A stretch of DNA of 64,000 nucleotides from Spirochaetales bacterium (lineage in GTDB: Bacteria; Spirochaetota; Spirochaetia; JABEVK01): assembly GCA_947478845.1 (NCBI GenBank), contig CANJXC010000014.1, forward strand, positions 1 to 64,000, in the 5' to 3' direction. The notes below the pieces were generated by a model. It was not told the origin of the DNA and searched no databases. It saw only the letters and a list, made by a program, of their open reading frames with translations. A program made the position numbers and the translations under genes. This document shows positions 9,750 to 17,951 of this stretch, piece by piece; within the stretch, counting starts at the first letter, position 1; each line of letters starts with the position of its first letter.

Positions 9750-11242
9750 GACGCTCCTCCCAAGCCGAGTGCGGCACGCATGATCACATCGGCCGGAATG
9801 TGTTCAGGATCGAACTCGCCGGTGATGCGCCCGTCGTAAATGGTCAGCACTCGATTGCTCATATTGAGCACCTCCGGCAATTCGGAAGAAATGAGAATCA
9901 CCGCACCACCCTTCTCGGCGATCTCTTTCATCAAAAGGTAAATCTCGTATTTGGCCCCGACGTCGATGCCCTTGGTGGGCTCATCCATAATGAAGATGCT
10001 GGGGCCGATTTCCATCCAGCGACCCACGATGCACTTCTGCTGGTTGCCACCAGACAGGTTTTTGATAGCGACCTTGGTGTTGGGAGTCTTGATACCCAGG
10101 GACTTCACGTGCCGGGCGCCAATACCCTTTTCGAGCGACTTGATCAGGAAGCCGAAGCGCGTAAAGCGGTCAATAGAGGCCATGGAGATGTTTTGCTCCA
10201 CCGAGAAAGGTAGCACAAGGCCTTGGAGCTTGCGGTCTTCGGGAATCAACCCGAGCCCGGCGTCTTTGGCCTGCTTCGGGTTGTGGATGGTGACCGGCTT
10301 ACCGCCAATGGTCACCTTGTGACCCCGCACCCGGTCGGCGCCGAAGATGGCCCGCACCGTTTCCGTGCGACCAGCTCCGACCAAACCGACGAGGCCAAGG
10401 ATTTCTCCCTTGCGCAGAGTGAAGCTCACGTCGTGGAGTTTTCGGGTATTGATGCCTTTGACCTCCATGAGCGTTTCGCCGACTTGGCGGGAGCGTTCGG
10501 GGTATTCGTTTTCGATGGTTCGGCCCACCATTTTGGTGATGAGCTCGTCGCGGGTAAACTCCCCTCGCGGCTTGGTATCAATGACGTTTCCGTCGCGCAT
10601 GACGGTGACAACGTCGCAGAAGTCAAAGATTTCTTCGAGTTTATGGCTAATGTAAATGATCGATATGCCCTGAGCCTTGAGCTGATGAATGATTTTGACG
10701 AGGAGGGACATTTCTTCGCCGGTGAGGCTGGTGCTCGGCTCGTCCATGATGATGAGCTTAGATTGGAACGAAAGGGCTTTAGAAATCTCCACCATCTGTT
10801 TGGTGGAGACGCTGAGCTCGGAAACGAGCTTTGTCGTGCTTACCTTGCAACCGATGCTGTCAAGTAGCTCGCGGGCTTTGGCGTGGGTGCCGCGCATCCC
10901 CTTCATTTCTTTAAAGCGTCCAAGGAAGATATTCTCTCCGACGCTCATGCTGTTTACCAGGTTGAGCTCCTGGTAGATGATAGCCAGCCCCCGGTGCATG
11001 GATTCGTAGGGGGTGGTGTGGTCAATCGTCTTCCCATCGAAGACGATGGTTCCGGTGTCTTTTTTGTACACACCAGAAAGGATTTTCATAAGGGTGGACT
11101 TTCCGGCACCGTTCTCGCCGACGACTCCGTGAACCATGCCACGCCTGACATCGATGGAGACCCCGTTGAGGGCCCGTACCCCGGGAAACGACTTGGTGAC
11201 GTCTCGGATAGACAAGATGATCTGTGATCCTGCTGTGTCCAT
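9746..11242 (-). CDS. CUT2 family sugar ABC transporter ATP-binding protein (RbsA-like)
   Basis: 498 residues with two nucleotide-binding domains, as usual for RbsA/MglA/YtfR. The first has Walker A GENGAGKST and a Walker B ending IIMDEPSTSL. The second has the degenerate P-loop GLVGAGRTE, the signature LSGGNQQK and Walker B FIMDEPTKGIDVGAKYEIY. Degeneracy of the second P-loop is normal in this family. The ATG start has AAGGA just upstream. A hairpin with a U tract at 11268-11306 lies between the binding-protein gene and this gene and would lower expression of the membrane complex relative to the binding protein. Confidence 0.95.
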   Translation of the reverse strand: MDTAGSQIILSIRDVTKSFPGVRALNGVSIDVRRGMVHGVVGENGAGKSTLMKILSGVYKKDTGTIVFDGKTIDHTTPYESMHRGLAIIYQELNLVNSMSVGENIFLGRFKEMKGMRGTHAKARELLDSIGCKVSTTKLVSELSVSTKQMVEISKALSFQSKLIIMDEPSTSLTGEEMSLLVKIIHQLKAQGISIIYISHKLEEIFDFCDVVTVMRDGNVIDTKPRGEFTRDELITKMVGRTIENEYPERSRQVGETLMEVKGINTRKLHDVSFTLRKGEILGLVGLVGAGRTETVRAIFGADRVRGHKVTIGGKPVTIHNPKQAKDAGLGLIPEDRKLQGLVLPFSVEQNISMASIDRFTRFGFLIKSLEKGIGARHVKSLGIKTPNTKVAIKNLSGGNQQKCIVGRWMEIGPSIFIMDEPTKGIDVGAKYEIYLLMKEIAEKGGAVILISSELPEVLNMSNRVLTIYDGRITGEFDPEHIPADVIMRAALGLGGAS

Positions 11243-11267
11243 ATGTCCTTACCTATTTTGAATTTCG

Positions 11268-11306
11268 AAAAAAGAGGCCCGTTCCACCTCTCAGGCGGAA
11301 CGGGCC
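11268..11306 (-). terminator. Intrinsic terminator/attenuator between binding protein and ATPase genes
   Basis: On the minus strand a perfect 10-bp stem (11297-11306 with 11276-11285) closes an 11-base loop and is followed two bases later by TTTTTT (11273-11268). It sits in the 81-base gap after the binding-protein stop and 26 bases before the ATPase start. Partial termination here is the usual way to make excess periplasmic binding protein. Confidence 0.85.
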
Positions 11307-11323
11307 CGGGTCTCAACGATCTT

Positions 11324-12268
11324 CTACCACTGGGGCAGGGGGTACTTAGAGACCGAAGCCTTGTCGTAAATGATCTGGGGAATCACGTTGAAGGCGGGGT
11401 TCGCCTTCTTACCGGCAAGGGCGTCCTTGGCGAGCTGCAGTTCCTTCTTGGCCATGGCAGTAAAGTCCTGCGCAATGGAGACGGCCTGATCGCCGCTCTT
11501 AACCTGAACGTAGCCGGCCTTGTTGCCGTCAACGCCCACGATGAACAGGTTCTTCAACCCGGCAGCCTTGGCAGCCTGGATGACGCCTGTGGCACCGTTG
11601 TCCCAATGCACGAACACGCCCTGAATATCCTTGCCATACTTGACGATGTTGTCTTCCATGATGGCCTGAGCTTGGTCGGTTGCCCACTGCTGGCAAGCCT
11701 TGAAGTCCAGAACGGTGATCTTCGAGCCCTTGATGCCCTTGTCACCATTGAAGCCGTCGTGGCGGCTCAGCTGAGCGTTGTGTCCGGCCTGACCACCGAT
11801 TTCGACAATCTTGGCACCGTTGGGGAACGCCTTGATCATCTGCTGGGCAGCAAGCTGGCCACCAAGAACGTCGTCGCTGGAAGCGGCGAAGTCGCGGTAC
11901 TGCTGATCGGCTCCGATGAGTTCGGAGGAGAACATACCGACGATAACCTTAGCTTCCTTGGCCTTCTTCAGGGCAGGAACGATGGCGCGGATGTCGTTAG
12001 GATTGACGAAAATCGCCTTGAAACCCTGTGCAATACAGGTTGTGACGATCTGCGACTCAGCCTGGGTATCACCCTTGGCGTCAAAGGTCGACACGTCAAA
12101 ACCGTAGTCAGGACCATACTTGACGAACTCTTTGGCCGAAAAAGCCTGCGACTCGTTGGCCTGATTGGACACAATGAACGCAACCTTAACGTTGGCGGCA
12201 GAAGCACCGACCGCCAATCCGAGACTGAGTGCAAGCCCAATGGCCAGCACCTTGTTGAATCTTACCAC
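11324..12268 (-). CDS. Periplasmic sugar-binding protein (RbsB-like, peripla_BP_4)
   Basis: 314 residues from a GTG at 12268. The longest frame begins at 12298, but GGAGG lies at 12275-12279, six bases before the GTG, so the first 10 residues of that frame are untranslated leader. The GTG gives a normal signal peptide: basic VVRFNK, a hydrophobic core, cleavage after ASA near residue 24. The mature part is a two-lobed periplasmic binding fold with the typical strand ANVKVAFIVSNQANESQ. It is the first gene of the CUT2 operon and is followed by a terminator-like hairpin. The ligand is not identifiable; ribose, galactofuranose and inositol binders all share this fold. Confidence 0.9.
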   Translation of the reverse strand: MVRFNKVLAIGLALSLGLAVGASAANVKVAFIVSNQANESQAFSAKEFVKYGPDYGFDVSTFDAKGDTQAESQIVTTCIAQGFKAIFVNPNDIRAIVPALKKAKEAKVIVGMFSSELIGADQQYRDFAASSDDVLGGQLAAQQMIKAFPNGAKIVEIGGQAGHNAQLSRHDGFNGDKGIKGSKITVLDFKACQQWATDQAQAIMEDNIVKYGKDIQGVFVHWDNGATGVIQAAKAAGLKNLFIVGVDGNKAGYVQVKSGDQAVSIAQDFTAMAKKELQLAKDALAGKKANPAFNVIPQIIYDKASVSKYPLPQW

Positions 12269-12348
12269 TATAAACCTCCGTGGATCTTTGTTTCGCACCG
12301 CAACAGCGACACGGTTAATAGTTCTATCATCACTGCACCTATATTTTC

Positions 12349-12418
12349 TGTCAAGCTTCGAATACCACTATTGTTTTTGTCATGTGAACCTATTACTTGC
12401 TTCAAATGAAAGCATTTG
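12349..12418 (-). promoter_or_regulatory. Putative promoter and operator region of the CUT2 operon
   Basis: A perfect -35 TTGACA lies on the minus strand at 12354-12349, but the -10 (GATGAT after 17 bases) is weak, as expected of an activated promoter. Upstream are AGGTTCACATGA (minus strand, 12391-12380), which differs at one base from AGGTTCATATGA near 16,891-16,902, and the inverted repeat CAAATG-aaag-CATTTG (12403-12418). These could bind a shared regulator such as the DeoR protein at 14151. Confidence 0.4.
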
Positions 12419-12423
12419 ACCCG

Positions 12424-13989
12424 CTATCCCTTCAACAGGTGGTCTGCGAGCCGCAAAGCCAGTGCTACGATGGTTAGAGTCGGATTGGTGAAACCACTGG
12501 TTGGGAATTGCGCGCACCCCGCGGTGTAGAGGTTGTCCACACTGAAAAAGCGGGAATGCTTATCGACAAGCCCCTCCTCAGAGCTGGCCGCCATGCGCAA
12601 AGCTCCCATATGATGGTCGCCTGTTGCCAGGGCATTCTCGAGGCGTCCGAAAATCCATTGGCCCGCATCGCCGGTGAGGTCGGTGGTGAGCCGGAAGCTG
12701 GCAGCCCCGCGACGCCCGAGATAGCGGTCCACGATTTCAACGGCTCGCACCGCCGTCCGTTTGTCCTCTTCGGCCAGACGCCAATCGAGGTGAGTAACCG
12801 GCTGCCGGAACACTGGGTCAACTTCGGTGGGGCTGAGGGTGATCCGGCTGTTTTCGTTGGGTACCTGCTCCCAGTTGAGATTGAGCTCGGCCCGGTCTCC
12901 TTCGGGGTTGAACCGGAGAATCACCCTAAAATTGCCGATTTTGTCCGCTGCGAGGGTTTCTGGCGTGGGAACCAACACCCCCCAGGCATTGAACACGCAG
13001 TGCTTCAACAAGAGCCGGGGATCGACCAGCGGTGCGGTATCGTGGAGGTATTCTTGGCTCGGAGCCTCGGGATGGCGAAGGCGAACTTGCTGGTCGCGGT
13101 AAAGGTTGCGGATTTCTGCGGGTACCGGCTGGTGAAACTCCACTTGGGCCGCCGTTGTGATGAGCGGGTGTACCATGAAACCTCGCCCCAAATGGTCGTT
13201 TTTGTTGTTGCCTAGCTCGCCCGAGAGCTTGAGCAACCGCACCGATTCGATGCCACCGAGTGCCAGCACGTACTTTTCGGCCTTTACGGTGAAGCGGTGT
13301 CCTTCGCGGCCATCGACGATGCTGGCGCACTCGAGGGCGGTCACATGAGACCTCTGGGAGGTGGACTCGAGCTTTAAGAGGTTGGCGTTGAACAACACCG
13401 TAACGTTGGTGGCGGACTTCAATGCGTCGCCCACCTGCAACTGAAAGTCGTGGTAACGCTCCTCGTACTGGGCGTGCATGATAGCCACCCCTAACTCGTC
13501 GTCTTTGAGAGGCGAGAAGTTTTTTCCAAAGAGCGCCTTTTCCCAAAAAGGAAGGTCTTCGAAGTTAAAGGGCCCGTAGCGCCCGTACTCCATGGCCCTC
13601 TGATAAAAAGGCGTCAGCTCGGCCAGCGGGAAGGGCCAGAAGGCTTTTCGGTAACCGGGACGGGGCTGGAAGTCGACCTCATCGAGGGGCCTCGACCAAA
13701 AGCCAAAGTGATTGGTAGTTCCGCCGTACATGTGCAGGCGGGAACGACGCAAAAACAGGGGGTCGACCTTCTCGAGAAAAGACCCCATGGTGCCGCCATA
13801 GATTTTTTGCCGGAAACCGGGAGGAAGCCCCTTATCGTCCGGCAACCCTGCGGCGAGCAGGAGAACTTTTTTCGAAGTACCGGCCAGACTCCGCGCCAAC
13901 GGGAGCCCCGCCGCGCCTGCTCCGGCGATGCAGATATCGTATCCCTGAAGGACAGTGCCGGCCGGAACCTCTTCGCTGGATAGGTACAT
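12424..13989 (-). CDS. GMC family FAD-dependent oxidoreductase
   Basis: 521 residues from the ATG at 13989, which has GAGGAG eight bases upstream; the longer frame to 14058 lacks such a site. The N-terminus carries the FAD-binding motif DICIAGAGAAGLPLARSL. The C-terminal GMC domain contains GDHHMGALRMA with the catalytic histidine region and ends with PTSGFTNPTLTIVALALRLA. The family oxidises alcohol groups of sugars, polyols or glycosides with FAD and passes electrons to an acceptor; no signal peptide or Tat motif is seen, so it is cytoplasmic. It is divergent from a DeoR gene and lies between the CUT2 operon and a second Gfo/Idh/MocA gene. Substrate unknown; 3-oxidation of a glycoside is a hypothesis. 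Confidence 0.88.
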   Translation of the reverse strand: MYLSSEEVPAGTVLQGYDICIAGAGAAGLPLARSLAGTSKKVLLLAAGLPDDKGLPPGFRQKIYGGTMGSFLEKVDPLFLRRSRLHMYGGTTNHFGFWSRPLDEVDFQPRPGYRKAFWPFPLAELTPFYQRAMEYGRYGPFNFEDLPFWEKALFGKNFSPLKDDELGVAIMHAQYEERYHDFQLQVGDALKSATNVTVLFNANLLKLESTSQRSHVTALECASIVDGREGHRFTVKAEKYVLALGGIESVRLLKLSGELGNNKNDHLGRGFMVHPLITTAAQVEFHQPVPAEIRNLYRDQQVRLRHPEAPSQEYLHDTAPLVDPRLLLKHCVFNAWGVLVPTPETLAADKIGNFRVILRFNPEGDRAELNLNWEQVPNENSRITLSPTEVDPVFRQPVTHLDWRLAEEDKRTAVRAVEIVDRYLGRRGAASFRLTTDLTGDAGQWIFGRLENALATGDHHMGALRMAASSEEGLVDKHSRFFSVDNLYTAGCAQFPTSGFTNPTLTIVALALRLADHLLKG

Positions 13990-14150
13990 TTTCGCCGCTC
14001 CTCGGGTGAAACAACCGAAATCTCTCCAAAAAATACACAAAAAGGAAACAGATGGCAACTAGAGACGGCGGGTGGCCGACTGGTCACCTATAGTCAAGAC
14101 TAGGAAGGGGTTGAACTCGGGTTGGCATCCGTACCTTAATGTGACAAATC

Positions 14151-14891
14151 ATGACCAAGCGAATGGACCGCATCCTGAAAATCCTCTCTGAGCACCGCAA
14201 GGTGGCCGTATTGGAACTGGCCGAGGAGTTGAAGGTGTCGCCGGCTACGATACGCCAAGACCTTACCGTACTGGAGCAAGAAGGTCTGTTGGTGAGAAAG
14301 CACGGTGGAGCCCAACTTCGCGAGTCCGACGATTTGGCCCACCGCATGGCCATCAATTACGACGACAAACTGAGAATCGCGCGCCGAGCCGTGGATTTCG
14401 TGGAGGAAGGCGAGACGATTTTTGTTGAATCGGGCTCCACTAATGCCCTGTTTGTGAAGGAACTCACGGCCTCCAAAAGGGTTACCGTGATTACGACCAA
14501 CGCCTTCATTGCCCGAAAAGTAGACCCCTCGCGGGGAGGTAGCGTTATTTTGGTGGGGGGCGTTTACCAGCCGGAAAGTGAGAGTTTGGTGGGCAACCTC
14601 GCCAAAGCCAACATCGACCAGGTGAACTTCAAGCGCGCCTTCGTGGGAGTCGACGGTTTCACCCTCGAAACGGGCTTTACCGGCCGCGATATGATGCGCG
14701 CCGAGATCATGAACCACGTGGTGGCGAAAGCCAAGGAAGTCTTTGTCCTCTCCGACTCGACCAAGTTCGGGCAGATCCACCTCTCGCTGGAATGCCGCCT
14801 CGAGGAGGTTGACCACGTCATCACCGACACCAATCTCTCGGCTGAGTTTCGGGCAATCCTGGCCGGCAAGACCGACCTGCACTTGGTTTAG
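14151..14891 (+). CDS. DeoR family transcriptional regulator
   Basis: 246 residues, usual length. An N-terminal winged helix-turn-helix (about 5-57; LAEELKVSPATIRQDLTVLE) is followed by a DeoR sensor domain (about 75-235) with the ribose-5-phosphate-isomerase-like motif VESGSTNALFVKEL. DeoR proteins mostly repress sugar genes and are released by a phosphosugar. It is divergent from the GMC gene at 12424 and convergent, with a 4-base overlap, with the Gfo/Idh/MocA gene at 14888. No strong ribosome site is visible. Likely targets are the flanking CUT2 and epimerase/dehydrogenase operons. Confidence 0.92.
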   Translation: MTKRMDRILKILSEHRKVAVLELAEELKVSPATIRQDLTVLEQEGLLVRKHGGAQLRESDDLAHRMAINYDDKLRIARRAVDFVEEGETIFVESGSTNALFVKELTASKRVTVITTNAFIARKVDPSRGGSVILVGGVYQPESESLVGNLAKANIDQVNFKRAFVGVDGFTLETGFTGRDMMRAEIMNHVVAKAKEVFVLSDSTKFGQIHLSLECRLEEVDHVITDTNLSAEFRAILAGKTDLHLV

Positions 14892-16024
14892 ACCGCTTCC
14901 GGAAAGTCCTGCACCTTCACCGGCCGATGTTCGCGCGCCGAGGCATAGGCGGCATCCATCACCAGATTGTTCACCAGGCCATCCCGCAGCCCTGGGCTCG
15001 GTTCGCGCTCTTCGAGCACGGCCTTGAGAAACTGGTATTGGTTTTCCGCGTGCATACGGTCCCAGCCAAGAATGGCGCGGGCTGGAGGAACCGAAGCACC
15101 TTCAAAACTCTGAATGGTCTCGAGCCTCACCCAGCCGGCTTCCCCGGATTTGCGGGTGGCATCAAAGTAGTACAGCCAATTCGCATCCATGAGATCGAAA
15201 CGGAAGGCTCCTTTCGAACCCTCGACAAGGATTCGAAGGTCGTCGGCCGATCCGGTGGCAAAACGTGAGACGGTTAGCGTCCCGATAGCACCATTTTTCA
15301 TCGTGGCTTGAAGCCAGGCCGCATCGTCCACGTCCACCGGCCCCATTTCGTTGGAGCCCTTTGCCACTGGCCGCGAGGTGATGTAGGTGTGGGTGGTGGC
15401 CGAAACCTCGGCGAACTCCCCCACCAAAAAACGCACCAAGTCGATCACGTGAGAGCCTAAATCCATGATGGCCCCACCGCCCGAAGCAGCCATGCGCATG
15501 CGCCAGCTCAGTGGCCTTGATGCATCCTGATATCCTGTATGGAGATACTCGGCATGAAAGCGGTACACCTCACCAATGGCCCCCGACTCTACCAATTTGC
15601 GGGCACGCTGGAGGGCCGGCACAAAGCGGTAATTAAAGGTCATACCCAGCTTACCCTTAGACTTGGCAGCCACCGCGGCGAGCTCGCGGGCTTCGCTACC
15701 GTTGAGCGCGAGCGGTTTTTCGCAGTAGATGCTTTTGTCGGCGCGCAGGGCGGCCAAAACCGCCTCTTTGTGGGCATCGTTAGGCAGAACGCAATCGATC
15801 ACGTCCACCTCGGGATCTTTGATGAGTTCGTTCAGGTTGCTGTACGACTTGGCAAAGCCACCATCGGTACGCGCGGCGGAAGCGCTGGCCTGTGAGCGGG
15901 TGCAAACCGCCGCGAGTCGGTAGCGCGGAAAGGAGGGGTAATAGCTAGGTATGCTGCGGTACGCGAGGGTGTGAAGCTTCCCAATGACCCCATAGCCCAG
16001 CATGCCAATTCCGAGACCTGACAT
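14888..16024 (-). CDS. Gfo/Idh/MocA family NAD(P)-dependent oxidoreductase
   Basis: 378 residues. The Rossmann motif GIGMLGYGVIGKLH opens the protein, and the EKPLALNGSEARELA block carries the catalytic lysine. The C-terminal GFO_IDH_MocA_C domain includes GGGAIMDLGSHVIDLVRFL, a typical substrate-binding segment with histidine and aspartate. The ATG follows AAGGAG. The gap to the epimerase-like gene upstream is nine bases, so the two form an operon. It probably oxidises or epimerises a sugar, sugar acid or glycoside; the exact substrate is open. Confidence 0.88.
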   Translation of the reverse strand: MSGLGIGMLGYGVIGKLHTLAYRSIPSYYPSFPRYRLAAVCTRSQASASAARTDGGFAKSYSNLNELIKDPEVDVIDCVLPNDAHKEAVLAALRADKSIYCEKPLALNGSEARELAAVAAKSKGKLGMTFNYRFVPALQRARKLVESGAIGEVYRFHAEYLHTGYQDASRPLSWRMRMAASGGGAIMDLGSHVIDLVRFLVGEFAEVSATTHTYITSRPVAKGSNEMGPVDVDDAAWLQATMKNGAIGTLTVSRFATGSADDLRILVEGSKGAFRFDLMDANWLYYFDATRKSGEAGWVRLETIQSFEGASVPPARAILGWDRMHAENQYQFLKAVLEEREPSPGLRDGLVNNLVMDAAYASAREHRPVKVQDFPEAV

Positions 16025-16033
16025 AAATACTCC

Positions 16034-16828
16034 TTACTTAAGGCCTTGATTCGAACGGTAGCGGGACGAAGCCTCGTCCATGGTGGCTTTGAGTTCACGC
16101 ACGGCCTTGGTGATATCGCCCGCGCCGGGTTCGAAACGGCCTTGGGGTCCTTTCATCAAAGGCGACGAGAACTCCCCCACTGTCATTCCGCGGGCGATGA
16201 AGTCTGCCACATTCTTGCGGTTGAGGCCGCCGTCTTCCATCAAATCAAGGTTACCCTCCCGCCCGGCTTTTGCAATCATTTCGTGCATGCGGCTGATGTT
16301 ATCGAGCATTATGGGGTCCATGGTGTGCGGACTGGCCGCCCCCGAAGTGGGCTTCCAGAAAGGGGCTTTGCTCTCGTATTCGATGATGTCGACAAACGGA
16401 ATGTACTGCTCAAAGGACACGATAGGGGTGCCCTGCCAGGCCCAGACGCCCACCTTGAGTTCGAGGGTTTCTTTGACGAACAGCACCTGCTGCATGAGCA
16501 TTTCGCCGGTGGTCTCAATCGGGAGGCTAATCAGGTTGGCGCCTTGGTCCTTGAGTTGGCGCAAAAGGTCGAAATTGGGGCGCATCATTTGCAGCTGAAC
16601 TTCAATTTCGAGGTTGGTGTGACGCCTGATACCCTCGAGGATGTCGATGCCACCGCGGGGAGCCGAGAAGTCCATGTATTTGCCGTCGCGCATTTCGATG
16701 TGAATCCAGTCGGCGCCCCCGGCCTCGAGTTCCTTCACGGTAGCGGCAAGGTTGCCGTAGTCGGCCCAGAAGAGCCCCGCTGCGATTTTGGTGTCTTTCC
16801 CGGCAATTCCAATTTTGGGAGTACTCAT
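16034..16828 (-). CDS. Ribulose-phosphate 3-epimerase-like TIM-barrel protein with altered metal ligands
   Basis: 264 residues from the ATG at 16828. The GTG at 16837 overlaps the GGAGGTG ribosome site and cannot be the start. The fold signature is that of ribulose-5-phosphate 3-epimerase: WIHIEMRDG (41-49) in place of the usual HxDxMDG, and a C-terminal phosphate-binding stretch beginning MEDGGLN. Two zinc-ligand positions of the classical enzyme appear changed: the Asp of HxD is Glu45, and the His of the DVHLM strand is Gln78 (EVQLQM). An epimerase or aldolase on a different phosphosugar is therefore possible. It is the first gene of an operon with the dehydrogenase at 14888. Confidence 0.75.
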   Translation of the reverse strand: MSTPKIGIAGKDTKIAAGLFWADYGNLAATVKELEAGGADWIHIEMRDGKYMDFSAPRGGIDILEGIRRHTNLEIEVQLQMMRPNFDLLRQLKDQGANLISLPIETTGEMLMQQVLFVKETLELKVGVWAWQGTPIVSFEQYIPFVDIIEYESKAPFWKPTSGAASPHTMDPIMLDNISRMHEMIAKAGREGNLDLMEDGGLNRKNVADFIARGMTVGEFSSPLMKGPQGRFEPGAGDITKAVRELKATMDEASSRYRSNQGLK

Positions 16829-16851
16829 GCGTCTCACCTCCAGATGACGTC

Positions 16852-16880
16852 ACACTACTCTGGCTTGTTTCATATGTCAA
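16852..16880 (-). promoter_or_regulatory. Putative sigma70 promoter of the epimerase-dehydrogenase operon
   Basis: A perfect -35 TTGACA (16880-16875, minus strand) is followed after 17 bases by TAGTGT (16857-16852), a weak -10. It lies 24 bases from the ATG at 16828. Confidence 0.5.
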
Positions 16881-16899
16881 TAAAGTGTCATCATATGAA
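16869..16899. promoter_or_regulatory. Inverted repeat operator TTCATATG-N15-CATATGAA
   Basis: A perfect 8-bp inverted repeat, TTCATATG (16869-16876) and CATATGAA (16892-16899), embraces the -35 hexamer of the minus-strand promoter and lies between that operon and the divergent ROK kinase gene. Its right arm, extended to TCATATGAACCT, recurs with one change 5' of the CUT2 operon (12380-12391). It is a good candidate for the site of the DeoR regulator at 14151. Confidence 0.55.
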
Positions 16900-16973
16900 C
16901 CTCAAAACGAAAACTATTGGACGGGCAAGGAAGGCATGATATTCTTTCTTAGAACCTATTCGGAGGTGAAACG

Positions 16974-17951
16974 ATGGACAAGTTTCTTTGTGGAGTCGAC
17001 CTAGGTGGGACCAAGCTCAGCGTGGGACTGGTAAGAGAAACCGGAGAGATTCTCGATCAGGAAACGGTATACGACCACGTGAAAAAAAAACCGGACCAGA
17101 TACTCGACCAGATTGTCGGCCTGATTCATCAGCTTTTGACGAGGCAAAAGTTGACCGAAGCCAACCTTCAAGGTGTGGGCGTGGGCACGGCAGGGCACCT
17201 GCGCTACCGCGATGGTGTCATCATTACCATGTCGAACCTCGAGGGTTTTCGCGGGTTTCCACTCCGTGACCGCCTGCAGGCCCGCCTTTCGGTACCCGTC
17301 GAAGTCGACAACGACGCCAACGCGCAAGCCTTCGCCGAGTACCGTTTCGGAGCAGGTCGCGGCACCCAAGATATGATTTTTATGACCCTGAGTACGCAAA
17401 TCGGCGCGGGAATCGTGCTTGGCGGGAAGTTGCTGCGCGGCATGACCGGTACTGCCGGCGAAATTGGCCATACGATTGTAGACCCCCACAGCGATCTGGT
17501 TTGCCCCTGCGGCAACCGGGGCTGTCTCATCGCGGTGGCTTCGGGCGTGTCGCTACCCCTCGTGGTTCGGCGGAAACTGGAGCAAGGCTTCACCTCCACG
17601 CGCATCTCGCTGGCCACCGTGGGCCAAACTACCGTCGACGGCAATTTTATCCGCGAAGGCCTGTTGGTGCAGGATGCGCTGGCGCTGGCAGTGGTGGCCG
17701 ACTATTCTGCCTCTATCGGTATTGGGGTTTACAACCTTTTTCAGATTTTCAACCCGGAAGTGGTGGTGCTTGGAGGCGGTTTGACGCAGTGGGGCAAGCC
17801 CTACTTTGACGGCATCGAGCGCCGTTTCAAGGAACTCGCCCGCGACATGCTCTTCGACCCCATGCCCATCGTCGCGGGCACCATCGCCAATTCCGGCCTC
17901 GTGGGTGCGGCTTCCCTGGTGGGCGAGGCCTCGCAGGTGGGTCTGGGCTGA
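16974..17951 (+). CDS. ROK family sugar kinase
   Basis: 325 residues. The ATP-binding DLGGTKLSVGLV opens the protein, the catalytic segment EVDNDANAQAFAEY lies near residues 105-120, and the ROK zinc signature EIGHTIVD...CPCGNRGCL is complete. There is no N-terminal helix-turn-helix, so it is a kinase, not a repressor. ROK kinases phosphorylate glucose, fructose, allose or N-acetyl sugars. GGAGGTGAAACG precedes the ATG. Its TGA overlaps the ATG of the GMC oxidoreductase gene by one base, so the two are coupled and may act on one substrate. Confidence 0.92.
   Translation: MDKFLCGVDLGGTKLSVGLVRETGEILDQETVYDHVKKKPDQILDQIVGLIHQLLTRQKLTEANLQGVGVGTAGHLRYRDGVIITMSNLEGFRGFPLRDRLQARLSVPVEVDNDANAQAFAEYRFGAGRGTQDMIFMTLSTQIGAGIVLGGKLLRGMTGTAGEIGHTIVDPHSDLVCPCGNRGCLIAVASGVSLPLVVRRKLEQGFTSTRISLATVGQTTVDGNFIREGLLVQDALALAVVADYSASIGIGVYNLFQIFNPEVVVLGGGLTQWGKPYFDGIERRFKELARDMLFDPMPIVAGTIANSGLVGAASLVGEASQVGLG

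Noticed and set aside
11243-12409. 388-codon open frame on the plus strand
   Set aside because: Antisense to the well-supported binding protein gene and through the terminator hairpin; a by-product of GC-rich codon bias.
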